Shown piece after piece: positions 26,495 to 36,708 of a DNA stretch of 64,000 nucleotides. The stretch comes from DATKNA01 sp963755755. Lineage in GTDB: Bacteria; Actinomycetota; Actinomycetes; Actinomycetales; Kineosporiaceae. The DNA is taken from contig CAVWLJ010000002.1 of assembly GCA_963755755.1 (NCBI GenBank), forward strand, positions 199,445 to 263,444. Reading direction: 5' to 3'. Numbering within the stretch: the first letter of the stretch is position 1; the number at the start of each line of letters is the position of its first letter. Made by a program: the position numbers and the translations under genes. The notes under the pieces were generated by a model. It worked only from the letters and a program-made list of their open reading frames with translations. It was not told the origin of the DNA and searched no databases.

Positions 26495-29400
26495 GTGACA
26501 GCAGCGGTGGGGGTTCCGGCGGCGCCGGCCGCACGGCTCGTGCGGCCCCGGCAGGTGCTCGCCACGGCGCCGGTGCTGGACGCCGAGCAGCAGCGCGTCG
26601 TCGACTCCGCGCAGGGCAGCGGGCCGCTGGTCGTGCTCGGGGCGCCCGGGACGGGCCGGACCACCGCCCTGATCGAAGCCGTCGTCGCGCGGGTCGAGCG
26701 CGACGGCGTCGCGCCGGACGCCGTCCTCGTCCTGGCCGCCACCCGGGTGGCGGCCGCCGGCCTGCGCGACCGGATCGCCGCCCGCCTCGCCCGCACCGTG
26801 CGGGAGCCGCTCGCGCGCACGCCGCACTCCTACGCGTTCGGCCTGCTCCGCCGCGTCCACGTGCTCGACGGCGACGTCCCGCCGCGGCTGATCAGCGGTC
26901 CGGAGCAGGACCTCGTGCTGGCCGACCTGCTCGCGGGGCACGAGGCCGGCGCCGTCCGCGGTCCGCGCTGGCCGGCCGCGATCGACCCGCAGCTCCGTGG
27001 CCTGCGCGGCTTCCGGGACGAGCTGCGCGAGCTCCTCATGCGCGCGGTCGAGCGGGGGATGGGCCCGGAGGACCTCGCCGACCTCGGCCGGCGCCGCGGC
27101 CGGCCGGACTGGGTGAGCGCCGCCGAGATCCTCGACGAGTACGTCGAGGTCACCTCGCTGGCCACGCCGGGGGCCTACGACCCCGCCGGCATCGTCGACG
27201 CGGCCGCGAACCTGCTCACCGCCGACCCGGCCCTGCTCGCCGCGGAGCGCGAGCGCTGGTCGCTCGTCGTCGTGGACGACGCGCAGGAGGTCACGGCGGC
27301 CACCCAGCGGCTCCTGGAGGTGCTCGTCGGGGACGGCGGGGACGTCGTCCTCGCCGGCGATCCGGACGCCGCGACGCAGATCTTCCGCGGCGCCCGGCCC
27401 GACGTTCCTCGCCGCGGCTGCCTCCTCCTGGCGGCGTGCGGACGGCGGTCCGGCGAGCACCGTCGTCCTGCGCACCGTGCACCGGCACGGCCCGGCGCTG
27501 CGGGCGGTCGCCGCCCGCGTCGCCGAGCGGATCGGCGCGGTCGGCGTGGCGGCGCAGCGGAAGGCGGTCCGCCGCGCCGGACGCTCCGCCGGGCAGCGTC
27601 GCGGTCCACGTCCTCCCCTCCGCCGCCGCCGAGGCCTCCTTCGTCGCGCACGCGCTGCGGGAGGCGAATCTCGCCGGCGGGATCGGCTGGGGCGACATGG
27701 CGGTGCTGGTCCGGTCGGCGCGCCGCACCGAGGCGCTGCGTCGCGCCCTGGCCGCCGCCGGCATCCCCGTCGCGGTGCCGGCCACCGAGGTGCCGGTGCG
27801 GGACGAGCCCGCCGTCGTCCCCCTCCGCCGTGCCCTGGCCTGCGTGCTCGACCCCGGCGCGCTGACGCCCGAGGTCGCGGCCGAGCTGCTCACGGGCCCC
27901 TTCGGCGGGGTCGACGCGGTGGCCCTGCGGCGGCTCCGGCAGGCGCTGCGCGCCCGCGAGCTGGAGGGCGGCGGCGAGCGCTCCAGCGACGAGCTGCTCG
28001 TCGCGGCGCTGCTGGACCCGTCGCTGCTCGTTCCGCTCGACCCGCGGGCCGTCCGGGGCGCCCGGCGGGTGGCGGCGGTCCTGGCGTCCGGGCGTCGGGC
28101 CGTCGCGCAGCCCGGGCGCGAACGCGGAGACGGTGCTCTGGGAGCTCTGGCAGACGGCGGGCCTCGCCGAGCCGTGGCGGCGCCGCGCGCTCTCCGGCGG
28201 TCCCGGGGTGCGCGCGCCGACCGCGACCTCGACGCCGTCGTCGCGCTGTTCGAGGCGGCCGGCCCGGTTCGTCGACCGGCTGCCGCACGCCGGCCCGGCG
28301 CGCGTTCCTCGCCTACCTCGAAGGCCAGGACGTGCCGGGGGACACCCTCGCCGAGCGGGCACCGACGTCGGACAGCGTGACCCTGGTGACCCCGCACGGC
28401 GCCGCCGGGCCGGGAGTGGGCGGTGGTCGCGGTCGTCGGCGTGCAGGAGGGCGTCTGGCCGGACCTGCGGCTGCGCAACTCGCTGCTCGGGGCCCAGGAG
28501 CTGGCCGACGTCGTCGACGGGCGGGCGGTCGACGGCGCCGCGGAGGGGCGGGCGCAGCGCCGCGCGGTGCTCGACGACGAGCTGCGCCTGTTCCACGTCG
28601 CCGTCACACGCGCGCGGCGCCGGCTGCTCGTCACCGCGGTGAGCTCGGAGGACGACCTGCCGTCGCCGCTGCTCGACCTCGTCGACCCGCTGCCGGACGA
28701 CGTCGAGGTCCGCCCCGTCACCGACGTCCCGCGCGTCCCGACCCTGGCCTCGCTGGTCGCCGAGCTGCGCGCGGTCGCCGTCGACCGGGCCGCCCCGCCG
28801 CGGCGGCGGCTGGCCGCGGCCCGGCGGCTCGCCGGCCTGGCCGAGGCGGGCGTGCCCGGGGCGGACCCGCAGGAGTGGTACGGCCTGGCACCGCTCTCGG
28901 ACCCCCGGCCGCTGCGCCTGCCCGGTGAGGCGGTGCGGGTGTCGCCCTCGAAGGTGGAGCAGTTCGACCGGTGCCCGCTGCGCTGGCTGCTCGAGACCGC
29001 CGCCGGCGGCGGCCGCGGCCCGACCGCTTCGACCGCGCTCGGCACCCTGATGCACGAGATCGCCGCCGAGGTCCCCGACCTCGACCGCGAGCGCCTGAGC
29101 GAGCTGCTCGAACGGCGCATCGACGAGGTCGGCCTGCCGGAGGGCTGGATCGGCGACCGGGAGCGGCAGCGCGCCGTCCGCATGGTCGTCAAGCTCGCCG
29201 AGTACGCGGCACGGGCGCGTCGCCAGGGCCGCAGCCTGGTCGCGGTCGAGCAGGACGTCGAGGTCCGGCTCGGCGAGCTCGTCGTCCGGGGTCAGGTGGA
29301 CCGCCTGGAGCGCGACCGCGACGGGCGGCTCGTCGTCGTCGACCTGAAGACCGGCAAGAGCAAGCCGACCAAGGCCGAGGCCGAGCGCAACCCTCAGCTC

Positions 29401-29697
29401 GGGGTCTACCAGGTCGCCGTCGAGGAGGGCGGGTTCGAGGCGGTCGAGCCGCAGGCACGCACCAGCGGCGGCGCGGAGCTCGTGCAGCTGGGCGCGGACA
29501 CCCAGAAGGTGACGGTGCAGGAGCAGCCCCCGCTACCGTCCGCCGCCGATCCCGACTGGGCGCGCACCCTGCTGCTCACGGTCGCCGCCGGCATGGGGGC
29601 CGAGAGCTTCGAGGCGCGCTCCGGCTCGCACTGCCGGATGTGCGGCGTCCGACGCTCCTGCCCCACCCAGGTCGAGGGCCGGCAGGTGCAGCCGTGA
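26495..29697 (+). CDS. adnA: AdnA-type helicase-nuclease subunit, eight frame breaks
   Basis: GTG 26495 opens a UvrD-like protein of about 1064 residues after removing surplus bases near 27403, 27590, 28120, two within 28195-28225, and near 28262, 28295 and 28412. Visible pieces: Walker A region GAPGTGRTTALIE with Arg in place of the usual Lys, VVVDDAQEVTAATQRLLEVL (motif II), LVTPHGAAGREWAVVAVVGVQEGVWPD (motif V region), HVAVTRARRRLLVTAV (motif VI). A C-terminal RecB-like nuclease has FDRCPLRWLLE, GQVDRLERDRDGRLVVVDLKTGKSK and CRMCGVRRSC; its cysteines can bind 4Fe-4S. AdnAB resects DNA double-strand breaks in actinobacteria; the altered Walker A fits AdnA as the weak motor. Confidence 0.87.
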
Positions 29698-32600
29698 GCG
29701 GCGCAGGGGGGCGGCGAGCAGCTCGGCTTCGACGACCTCCTCGGTGCCGGCCCCCGGCACCCGGCGCTGGTGCCCGTGCCGACGGCGCGGCGGGCGGGCA
29801 CGCGACGGGCGCCGGTCGCCGGTGGGCGGGGCACCGCCGTCCAGGAGCCCCTGCTCCCGCCGGCTGCCCCTCGTCGAGGGTCCGCTCGACGCGGCCGAGA
29901 TCGCGCGTCTGCTCGGGCGGCCGGTGCCGACGCCCGAGCAGACCGAGGTCATCGAGGCGCCGCTGGAGCCCCTGCTCGTCGTGGCCGGCGCCGGGTCCGG
30001 CAAGACCGAGACGATGGCCGCCCGGGTGGTGTGGCTCGTCGCGAACGGGTACGCGCGGCCCGAGGAGGTGCTGGGCCTCACCTTCACCCGCAAGGCCGCG
30101 GGCGAGCTCGCCGAGCGGGTGCGCAGCCGGTTGCGTGCCCTGCGGCGCCGGCTCCGGGCGGCGGGGGAGCCGTTCGCGGACGAGGCCGTCGTGACCGTCT
30201 CGACCTACCACTCCTACGCGGCCGCCGTCCTCGCCGACCACGGTCTGCGGCTCGGCGTCGAGCCCGGCGCGCAGCTGCTCGGCGAGGCCGCGTCCTGGCA
30301 GCTCGCCGCGGAGGTCGTGCAGGCCTGGGACGCCGACCTCAGCGTCGCCGACCGGACGCCGAACACCGTCACCGAGGCGCTGCTCGGGCTCGCCGGCGAG
30401 TGCGCCGAGCACCTCGTCGGCCCCGGCCAGGTCGCCGCGTTCGCGGACGCCCTGCTGGAGCGGATCGAGGAGCTGCCCGCGGCCGTGGGCGACCCCGGGC
30501 CGGGCGAGGTCAAGGGGACGATGCGCGAGCGCGTCGCCACCATCCGGCGGCTGCGCGCCCTGGTGCCGCTGGTGGAGCGGTACGCCGAGCGCAAGCGCGA
30601 GCTCGGCGTTCTCGACTTCGGCGACCAGGTCGCGCTCGCGGCCCGGCTGGCGAGCACCTCGACGGAGGTCGCGGCCGGCGAGCGCGCCCGGTTCCGGGTC
30701 GTGCTGCTCGACGAGTACCAGGACACGAGCCACGCCCAGCTGGTGCTGCTGCGCTCGCTGTTCGGGCAGGGCCACTGCGTCACCGCCGTCGGCGACCCGC
30801 ACCAGTCCATCTACGGTTGGCGCGGCGCCTCGGCCGGCAACCTCCAGGCCTTCCCCGAGGACTTCCCCGTCGTCAGGGAGGACGGCGACGGTGGCGAGAC
30901 CGGGGTGACGCCGGCGCGCACCCGCTACCTCTCCACGAGCTGGCGCAACGACGCAGCCGTGCTCGTCGCCGCCAACCGCCTCGCCGAGCCGCTGCGGCAG
31001 CCGCCCTCGTGGGTCGACGCCGCGGCCGCGGTCGGCGTTCCGGCGCTGCGCGGGCGGCCCGGCGCCGGCCCCGGCGAGGTGCTCGTCGGCTGGCACGCGA
31101 CGCTCGACGAGGAGGTCCGCTGGATCGCGGAGGTCGTCGAGCGGCACTGGCGGGCCGGGCGGGCCACCGGCGGGATGCCCGCCGTCGACGCCCCCACCGC
31201 GGCCGTGCTCTGCCGGACACGAGCCCAGTTCCCGCTCGTCGAGGCCGCGCTGCGTGCGAGGCAGCTGCCGGTCGAGGTCGTCGGCCTCGGCGGACTGCTC
31301 CATGTGCCGGAGGTGGCGGAGCTGCGCGCCGCGCTCGAGGTCCTGCACGACCCCACCCGCGGCGACTCGCTGGTCCGGCTGCTCGCCGGCCCCGCCGTGC
31401 GGCTGGGGCCGCGCGACCTCGAGGCGCTCAACCTGTGGTCGCAGGAGCTGCTGCGCCGCTGGGGCCGCGCACCCGGGCCGAACCTGCGCGAGACCGTGCA
31501 CCAGCCGTCGCTGGTCGAGGCCCTCGACGAGCTGCCGCCGCAGGGCTGGGAGGGCTCGGGCGGGCAGCAGCTGTCCGACGTCGGCCGGCGCCGGCTCGAG
31601 CGGCTCGGCGGCATCCTGCGCGACCTGCGCGCGCGGACCGGGCTCGCCCTGCCGGACCTCGTCACCGAGGTCGAGCGGGCGCTCCTGCTCGACGTCGAGG
31701 TCACCGCGCGGCCCGGCGTCCGGCCCGCGACGGCGCGCGCCCACCTCGACGCGTTCATCGAGGTCGCGGCCGCGTTCTCCGAGGCGGGCCGGGGCAGCGG
31801 CCTCGCCGGGTTCCTCGCCTGGCTCGCGGCCGCGGACGACCGGGAGCGCGGGCTCGACGCCCCGCTCGCCCAGGTGCGCCCGGACGCCGTGCAGGTCCTC
31901 ACCGTGCACGCCGCGAAGGGGCTGGAGTGGGACGTCGTCGCCGTTCCGGGCCTGGTCGAGGGAACCTTCCCGACGGGCAGCGGACGCTCGCCCACGTCGG
32001 GCTCGAACGGCTGGCTCACCGGCGCCTTCGGTGCCCTGCCCTACCCGTTGCGCGGTGACGCGGCCCGGCTGCCGCACTGGGCCGCCGAGGCCGCCCGCAG
32101 CCAGGCGGACCTGGCCGGCTCCTTCGACGCCTTCCGTGCGCTGGCCCGCGAGCACGAGGTCGCCGAGGAGCGCCGGCTCGCGTACGTGGCCGCCACCCGC
32201 GCGCGGTCGGTGCTCGCCCTCTCGGGCTCCGTCTGGGGCGACGGCACGACGCCGCGCGAGCCCAGCCGCTTCCTCGTCGAGGTCGCGGAGCTGGGCGGCG
32301 AGGCCGCCGAGGCCCGTCAGGGACCGGACGCCGGCGGAGTGCGGGTCCTCACCTGGGCGGAGCCGCCCGAGGACGGCGCGGCCAACCCGCGCGACCTCGA
32401 CCGGCCGATGCCGTGGCCGGTCGACCCGCTGGGCGAGGCGCGCACCGCGGTCGAGGAGGCCGCGGCCCTGGTCCGGGCCTATCTCGCCGGCACGGCACCC
32501 GGCGCGGATCCCGCCGGCCGTCCGCCGGCCCGTCCGGCGACCCGTCCGGCGACCCCTCCGGCGGTCCGTCCGCGGCGGACGTCGACGAGGAACTCGGCAT

Positions 32601-33297
32601 CGTCGATCCGGTCGTCGCCGGCTGGGACGAGGAGGCCGCGTTGCTGCTCGCCGAGCGCGAGGCCGCCGTACACGGCGCCGTCCGCGTCGAGCTCCCGGCC
32701 CACCTCTCGGCGTCCAAGGTCGTCGCGTTGGCAGCCGATCCGGACGCGTTCGCCGACCGGCTCCGGCGTCCGCTGCCGCAGCCGCCGCAGCCCCAGGCCC
32801 GCCGCGGGAGTGCGTTCCACGCGTGGCTGGAGCGCCGCTTCGGTGCCGCCGCCCTGGTCGACCTCGAGGAGCTGCCCGGCGCGGCGGACGACGCCGCGGC
32901 CGACGAGGACCTGGCGACGCTGCAGGAGCGGTTCCTGGCCAGCGCGTGGGCCGGTCTTCTCCCGGAGGCGGTCGAGGTCGCGGTCGAGACGCCGGTCGCC
33001 GGGCTCGTGGTCCGGGGCCGCATCGACGCGGTGTTCCGCTACGAGACGCCGGAGGGCCCGAGGTGGGACGTCGTCGACTGGAAGACGGGGCCGCCGGCGC
33101 GGGGCGAGGCCGAGCAGCACGCCCGCGCCGTGCAGCTGGCCGTCTACCGGCTGGCCTGGGCCCGGCTGCAGGGCGTGCCGGTCGAGCACGTCGGCGCCGC
33201 GTTCTTCCACGCGTCGACCGGGCAGACCGTCCGGCCCGTGGAGCTCCTCGACGCGCCCGCGCTCGAGGCCCTCATCGCCGCGCGGGTTCAGGGGTGA
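29694..33297 (+). CDS. adnB: AdnB-type helicase-nuclease subunit, three frame breaks
   Basis: GTG 29694 overlaps the adnA stop (GTGA). Breaks lie near 29713, 29865 and in a Pro/Arg-rich linker at 32515-32590. The main motor is complete: VVAGAGSGKTETM (Walker A), LGLTFTRKAAGELAERV, STYHSYAAAV, VLLDEYQDTSHAQ (II), VGDPHQSIYGWRGA (III), LSTSWRND (IV), VLTVHAAKGLEWDVVAVPGL (V), RRLAYVAATRARSVL (VI). The C-terminal nuclease has FHAWLERRFG, GRIDAVF, DVVDWKTGPP and QLAVYRLAWARLQG. About 1200 residues, normal for AdnB, the active translocase of the heterodimer. The last 26 bases overlap the convergent EamA gene. Confidence 0.9.
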
Positions 33298-34237
33298 GCG
33301 GAGCCGGCTCCGGCGCGGGAGCGACGCTCGGAGCGCGCAGCTCTCCCAGCCGCACGAGCGCGACCCCCGCGATCACGACCACGCCACCGATCGCCTGCAC
33401 GGGCGTCGGCACCTGGCCGACGAACAGCCACGCGAACCCGACGGCGAACAGGACCTCCGCCAGGCCCACGAACGACGCCAGCGTCGCGCCCAGCAGCCGC
33501 GCGCCGACGATGCCGAGCACGTAGGCGAGGGCCGCGGCGACCAGCGACACCCCGAGCACCGGCACCAGCCAGCTCACCTGGTGGCCGGCGAGCTCGACGT
33601 CCGCGGTGGACGTCCGCAGCGGCACGAGCCCGGCCAGCCCCCCGGCCACGAGCACGAGGGCACCGACCCAGAGCGCTGCGCAGGACAGCACGATCGGAGG
33701 CAGCGGCTCCGCGTCGTCCGAGGCGAGCACGAAGTACACGGCGAGCCCGACCGCCGCGACCAGGCCCCAGAGCACGCCCACCCCGTCGAGCCGGAACCCA
33801 CCGACGACGTCGAGCACGAGCGCGAGACCGACGACGGCGGTGACGGCTCCGGCGACGACCAGCCGGCCGGGGCGACGGCCGTGGCGCAACCACATCCACA
33901 GGACGACGAGCACGATGCCCTGGTACTCGAGCAGCAGCGCGACCCCGACCGAGACGTGCGCGACCGCGTTGAAGTAGGCGAACTGCGCGGTCGCGACGGC
34001 CACCACGCCGTAGAGCGCGATCGTCCGGGCGCGGCTGACGAGCAGGGACCACCTGCCGCGCAGGGCGAGCACCGCCGGCACGGTCAGTGCGGCGGCCGCG
34101 ACGACCAGGCGGGCGACCACGGCACCGCCGGGGCTCCAGCCGGTGGCGATGAGCGCTCCCGCCAGGGGGCCCGACGTGCTGAACGCCGCCGCCGACAGCA
34201 GGGCCAGAACCAGACCGGCGCTTCGTGCGTTTCTCAT
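33272..34237 (-). CDS. EamA/DMT superfamily transporter
   Basis: The intact 321-residue protein starts at ATG 34237 after TGGAGGTGG. Ten hydrophobic helices are visible in two EamA repeats: first AFSTSGPLAGALIATGWSPGG...FAYFNAVAHVSVGVALLLEYQGIVLVVLWMW, second GVLWGLVAAVGLAVYFVLAS...ALAYVLGIVGARLLGATLASFVGLAEVLFAVGFAWLFVGQ. Drug/metabolite exporters of this type often move amino acids or drugs outward. It is divergent from a CGNR-type regulator across a palindrome, mirroring the MFS/CGNR pair at 16 kb. Confidence 0.88.
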   Translation of the reverse strand: MRNARSAGLVLALLSAAAFSTSGPLAGALIATGWSPGGAVVARLVVAAAALTVPAVLALRGRWSLLVSRARTIALYGVVAVATAQFAYFNAVAHVSVGVALLLEYQGIVLVVLWMWLRHGRRPGRLVVAGAVTAVVGLALVLDVVGGFRLDGVGVLWGLVAAVGLAVYFVLASDDAEPLPPIVLSCAALWVGALVLVAGGLAGLVPLRTSTADVELAGHQVSWLVPVLGVSLVAAALAYVLGIVGARLLGATLASFVGLAEVLFAVGFAWLFVGQVPTPVQAIGGVVVIAGVALVRLGELRAPSVAPAPEPAPLTPEPARR

Positions 34238-34280
34238 CGTGCCACCTCCACCGCCGCAGCCACGCGACTCGAAGTAAGGG

Positions 34281-34297
34281 GTGTAATCGACGTACAC
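34281..34297. promoter_or_regulatory. palindrome overlapping divergent promoters of EamA and CGNR genes
   Basis: GTGTA-ATCGACG-TACAC is a 5-base-arm inverted repeat with a 7-base spacer in the 107-base divergent region. Each arm includes a -10-like hexamer: TACACT rightwards at 34293-34298, TTACAC leftwards. A regulator bound here would cover both promoters. Binding by the neighbouring CGNR protein is inferred from layout. Confidence 0.5.
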
Positions 34298-34344
34298 TCC
34301 TGACATCCCCGACCCTAGGGGTCGGCGTGAAAGGGGTCAAGTGC

Positions 34345-34896
34345 ATGTTTGCCCATGACACCGAGGTCGCACTGGCCGCGGCTGCCGCGCTGGTCAACAC
34401 CGGCCGGCAGTCCGAGGAGCGGCTCCCCGACGTCGCCGCGCTCGACGCCTTCGTCGACGGGTGGGGCTGGACCGGCGACCGGACGCACGACGAGGCCGAA
34501 CTCGAGGCGGTCCGCGCGCTCCGCCCGCGGCTGGCCCGGTTGTGGGAGGCGTCCGAGGACGAGGCGGCCGACATCGTCAACGGTCTGCTCCGCGAGGGCG
34601 GGGCCCTGCCCCAGCTCGTCAGGCACGACAGCTGGGGCTACCACGTGCACGCCACCTCGTCGCACGCCCCGCTGGCCGACCGGATGGCGGTCGAGGCGGC
34701 GATGGCGTTCACCGACGTCATCCGCGAGCAGGCGCTCGACCGGTTGCGGGTCTGCGCGGCCGACGACTGCATCGACGTCCTCGTCGACGTCTCGAAGAAC
34801 TCCTCCCGGCGGTTCTGCGACGCCTCCTGCGGCAACCGGATGAACGTCGCCGCCTACCGCCGCCGGCGGTCCGCGGCCCCCGCGACCAGGCCCTAG
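34345..34896 (+). CDS. CGNR zinc-finger/ABATE-domain regulator
   Basis: The intact 183-residue product starts at ATG 34345, 8 bases after GAAAGGGG. The N-terminal ABATE domain begins FAHDTEVALAAAAALVNTG. The zinc finger at the C-terminus is RVCAADDCIDVLVDVSKNSSRRFCDASCGNRMNVAAYRRR, with C-x4-C...C-x3-C and the eponymous CGNR tetrad. Its closest partner in the window is the broken copy at 15.8 kb. The upstream ribosome site and codon use indicate a real gene. It probably controls the divergent EamA transporter. Confidence 0.88.
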   Translation: MFAHDTEVALAAAAALVNTGRQSEERLPDVAALDAFVDGWGWTGDRTHDEAELEAVRALRPRLARLWEASEDEAADIVNGLLREGGALPQLVRHDSWGYHVHATSSHAPLADRMAVEAAMAFTDVIREQALDRLRVCAADDCIDVLVDVSKNSSRRFCDASCGNRMNVAAYRRRRSAAPATRP

Positions 34897-35660
34897 AGGT
34901 CCAGCTCGACGGACAGCGCGCGGTGGTCGCTCAGCGGGAGCTGCGTGATCACCGGGGAGTGCTCGGCGCCGGCGGGGACGGCGTCAGCCAGCACGTGGTC
35001 GATCTGCAGCCGCGGCGCCGGCGACGGGAAGGTCGCGCCCGCCGCGAGCGCCCGCCAGCCGAGCACGCGCGCGGGCAGGCCACCCGGCAGGTTGAGGTCC
35101 CCGAGCAGCACCCTCGGCGCCGGCATCGTGCGCAGCGCGGCCCGCAGCCGGCGCAGCTGCACCACGTTCACCCCGGGCACGAACGACAGGTGCGTGGCGG
35201 CGATCGTCATCCGCGGTTCCGCCAGCACCGCGACGACGGCGGCGCGCGGCTCGTCCGGGATCCAGACCACGCGCGGCGGGTTCGTCGGCAGCATGATCGG
35301 GTACCGCCCGCGCGCCCGGCCCAGCCGGAGCACGCGCCACGCCTCGACCCGCCCCCGGGTGGCGAGGGCGATGCCGTACGTCGGGTCGCCGTCGCCGGGC
35401 TCGGGCGGCACGGGCTGCCAGCCCTTCGTCCCCGGCGTGCCCCGCACCAGCGGCACGAAGCGCAGCTCGGTCGCCCCCATCGCCGCCGCCGCCACGGCCG
35501 CCTGGTCGACACCCCCCGACCGCGGCTGGTGCCGGTCGACCTCCTGCATGGCGAGCACGTCGGCGCCCAGCGAGCGCACGGCGTCGGCGAGGGTCTCGGC
35601 GTCCGCGCGTCCGTCCTGCAGTGATCGGCCGGAGAAGAGGTTGAACGTGGCGAGGCGCAC
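34893..35660 (-). CDS. endonuclease/exonuclease/phosphatase family protein
   Basis: The intact 255-residue protein starts at GTG 35660 (VRLATFNLFSGRS). EEP motifs in order: TFNLFSG (Asn), LAMQEVDRHQPRSGG (Glu), ATHLSFVPG (His), VLLGDLNLPGG (Asp, Asn), and LPLSDHRALSVELDL (Asp, His). This active-site set serves Mg2+-dependent phosphodiesterases acting on DNA, phospholipids or phosphoinositides; no signal peptide is seen, so it is cytoplasmic. It is convergent with the CGNR gene with a 4-base overlap. Substrate unknown. Confidence 0.87.
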   Translation of the reverse strand: MRLATFNLFSGRSLQDGRADAETLADAVRSLGADVLAMQEVDRHQPRSGGVDQAAVAAAAMGATELRFVPLVRGTPGTKGWQPVPPEPGDGDPTYGIALATRGRVEAWRVLRLGRARGRYPIMLPTNPPRVVWIPDEPRAAVVAVLAEPRMTIAATHLSFVPGVNVVQLRRLRAALRTMPAPRVLLGDLNLPGGLPARVLGWRALAAGATFPSPAPRLQIDHVLADAVPAGAEHSPVITQLPLSDHRALSVELDL

Positions 35661-35703
35661 GCGCTCACGGTGCCATCCGGCACCCACCGCCGCCCGTCGG
35701 CCC

Positions 35704-36621
35704 CTAGAGCGGGGCGCCGTCCAGCGCGTCCTCGAGCTCGCCGAGCATCGCGTCGGCGTCCGCCACCACGCTCTCCGCGCCGGAGGTCACGCCGTGCAGC
35801 AGCCAGCGGGCCACCGCGAGCTCACCGCTGAGGCGGGCGCGCCGCAGCAGGTCGCGGTCCGGCGCGTCACGCCGGTGGTGGGCGTAGGCCTCCAGCACCG
35901 ACTCCGTCGCCGCCGCCGGAGCACCGGCCACGAGCCAGGAGAGGTCGTCGGCGGGGTCGGCGACCCGCGCCTGGCCCCAGTCGACGACCGCGGCGATCTC
36001 CGCGCCGCGCACGAGCACGCTCTCGGCCGCGAGGTCGCCGTGCACCACGCACGGCGTGAAGCGCCACGCCCCGGCCTCCTCCAGCGCCCTCTCCCAGCGC
36101 GCGAGCAGCCCGGGCGGGACGTGCCCGGTGGCGGCCGCGCGGTCCAGCTCCGCCAGTCGTCGCCGGCGGTACTCCGTCGCCGTGTACGTCGGCAGCTCCG
36201 CCGCCTCGGCCACCGAGGTGGGCAGGTCGTGGACCGCGGCCAGGGCCCGGCCGAGTGCCGCCGCCAGACCCGGGCCGGGGGCCAGGGACGCGAGGTCGAT
36301 CCGGGCGCCCTCGAGCGCGGGATGGACGCCGGCGCGGCCGCCGTCCGGCAGCTCGACGGTGCCGGCCACCTGCGGCACGGCGAAGGGCAGGAGCTCGGTC
36401 AGCGCCCCGAGGAAGCGCCACTCCTGCTCCAGCAGCGCGGCGGCCGCCGACGTCCGCGGCGCCCGGACCACCCAGCGCCGGTCCTGGGTGTCGGTGACCT
36501 CCGCCACGTCGACGTCCTCCGCCTCGCCGGCGGTGCCGAGCGTGCGGGCACCGACCGGCTCCAGGTCGAGCACGGCGGCGCTGGCCAGGGCGGCGAGCAC
36601 GAGGGGGGACCGGGCGGGCAC
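35704..36621 (-). CDS. APH-type phosphotransferase family protein
   Basis: The intact 305-residue protein starts at GTG 36621. Kinase-like motifs: VVRAPRTSAAAALLEQEWRFLGALTE (nucleotide-binding lobe with Glu), CVVHGDLAAESVLV (catalytic HGDxxxxN-like loop; the final position is Ser-Val rather than Asn), and AAVVDWGQARVADPADDLSWL (metal-binding DWG). The family includes aminoglycoside, macrolide and small-molecule kinases. Chromosomal position next to nudC argues for a housekeeping or maltose/homoserine-like kinase rather than resistance. It is divergent from nudC with 87 bases between. Confidence 0.82.
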   Translation of the reverse strand: MPARSPLVLAALASAAVLDLEPVGARTLGTAGEAEDVDVAEVTDTQDRRWVVRAPRTSAAAALLEQEWRFLGALTELLPFAVPQVAGTVELPDGGRAGVHPALEGARIDLASLAPGPGLAAALGRALAAVHDLPTSVAEAAELPTYTATEYRRRRLAELDRAAATGHVPPGLLARWERALEEAGAWRFTPCVVHGDLAAESVLVRGAEIAAVVDWGQARVADPADDLSWLVAGAPAAATESVLEAYAHHRRDAPDRDLLRRARLSGELAVARWLLHGVTSGAESVVADADAMLGELEDALDGAPL

Positions 36622-36708
36622 CTCGCCACGGTACGGCCTGCGCCGGGCGCCGCCCCGGTCGCCCGGTCGCAGCGCGCCGACGCCCGGGGGCGTGGGTAGG
36701 GTCGGGCC

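Noticed and set aside
29744..34303. A plus-strand frame extending past adnB to 34303
   Set aside because: After the linker break at about 32550 the frame leaves adnB and runs antisense to the EamA gene, which is intact with a ribosome site.
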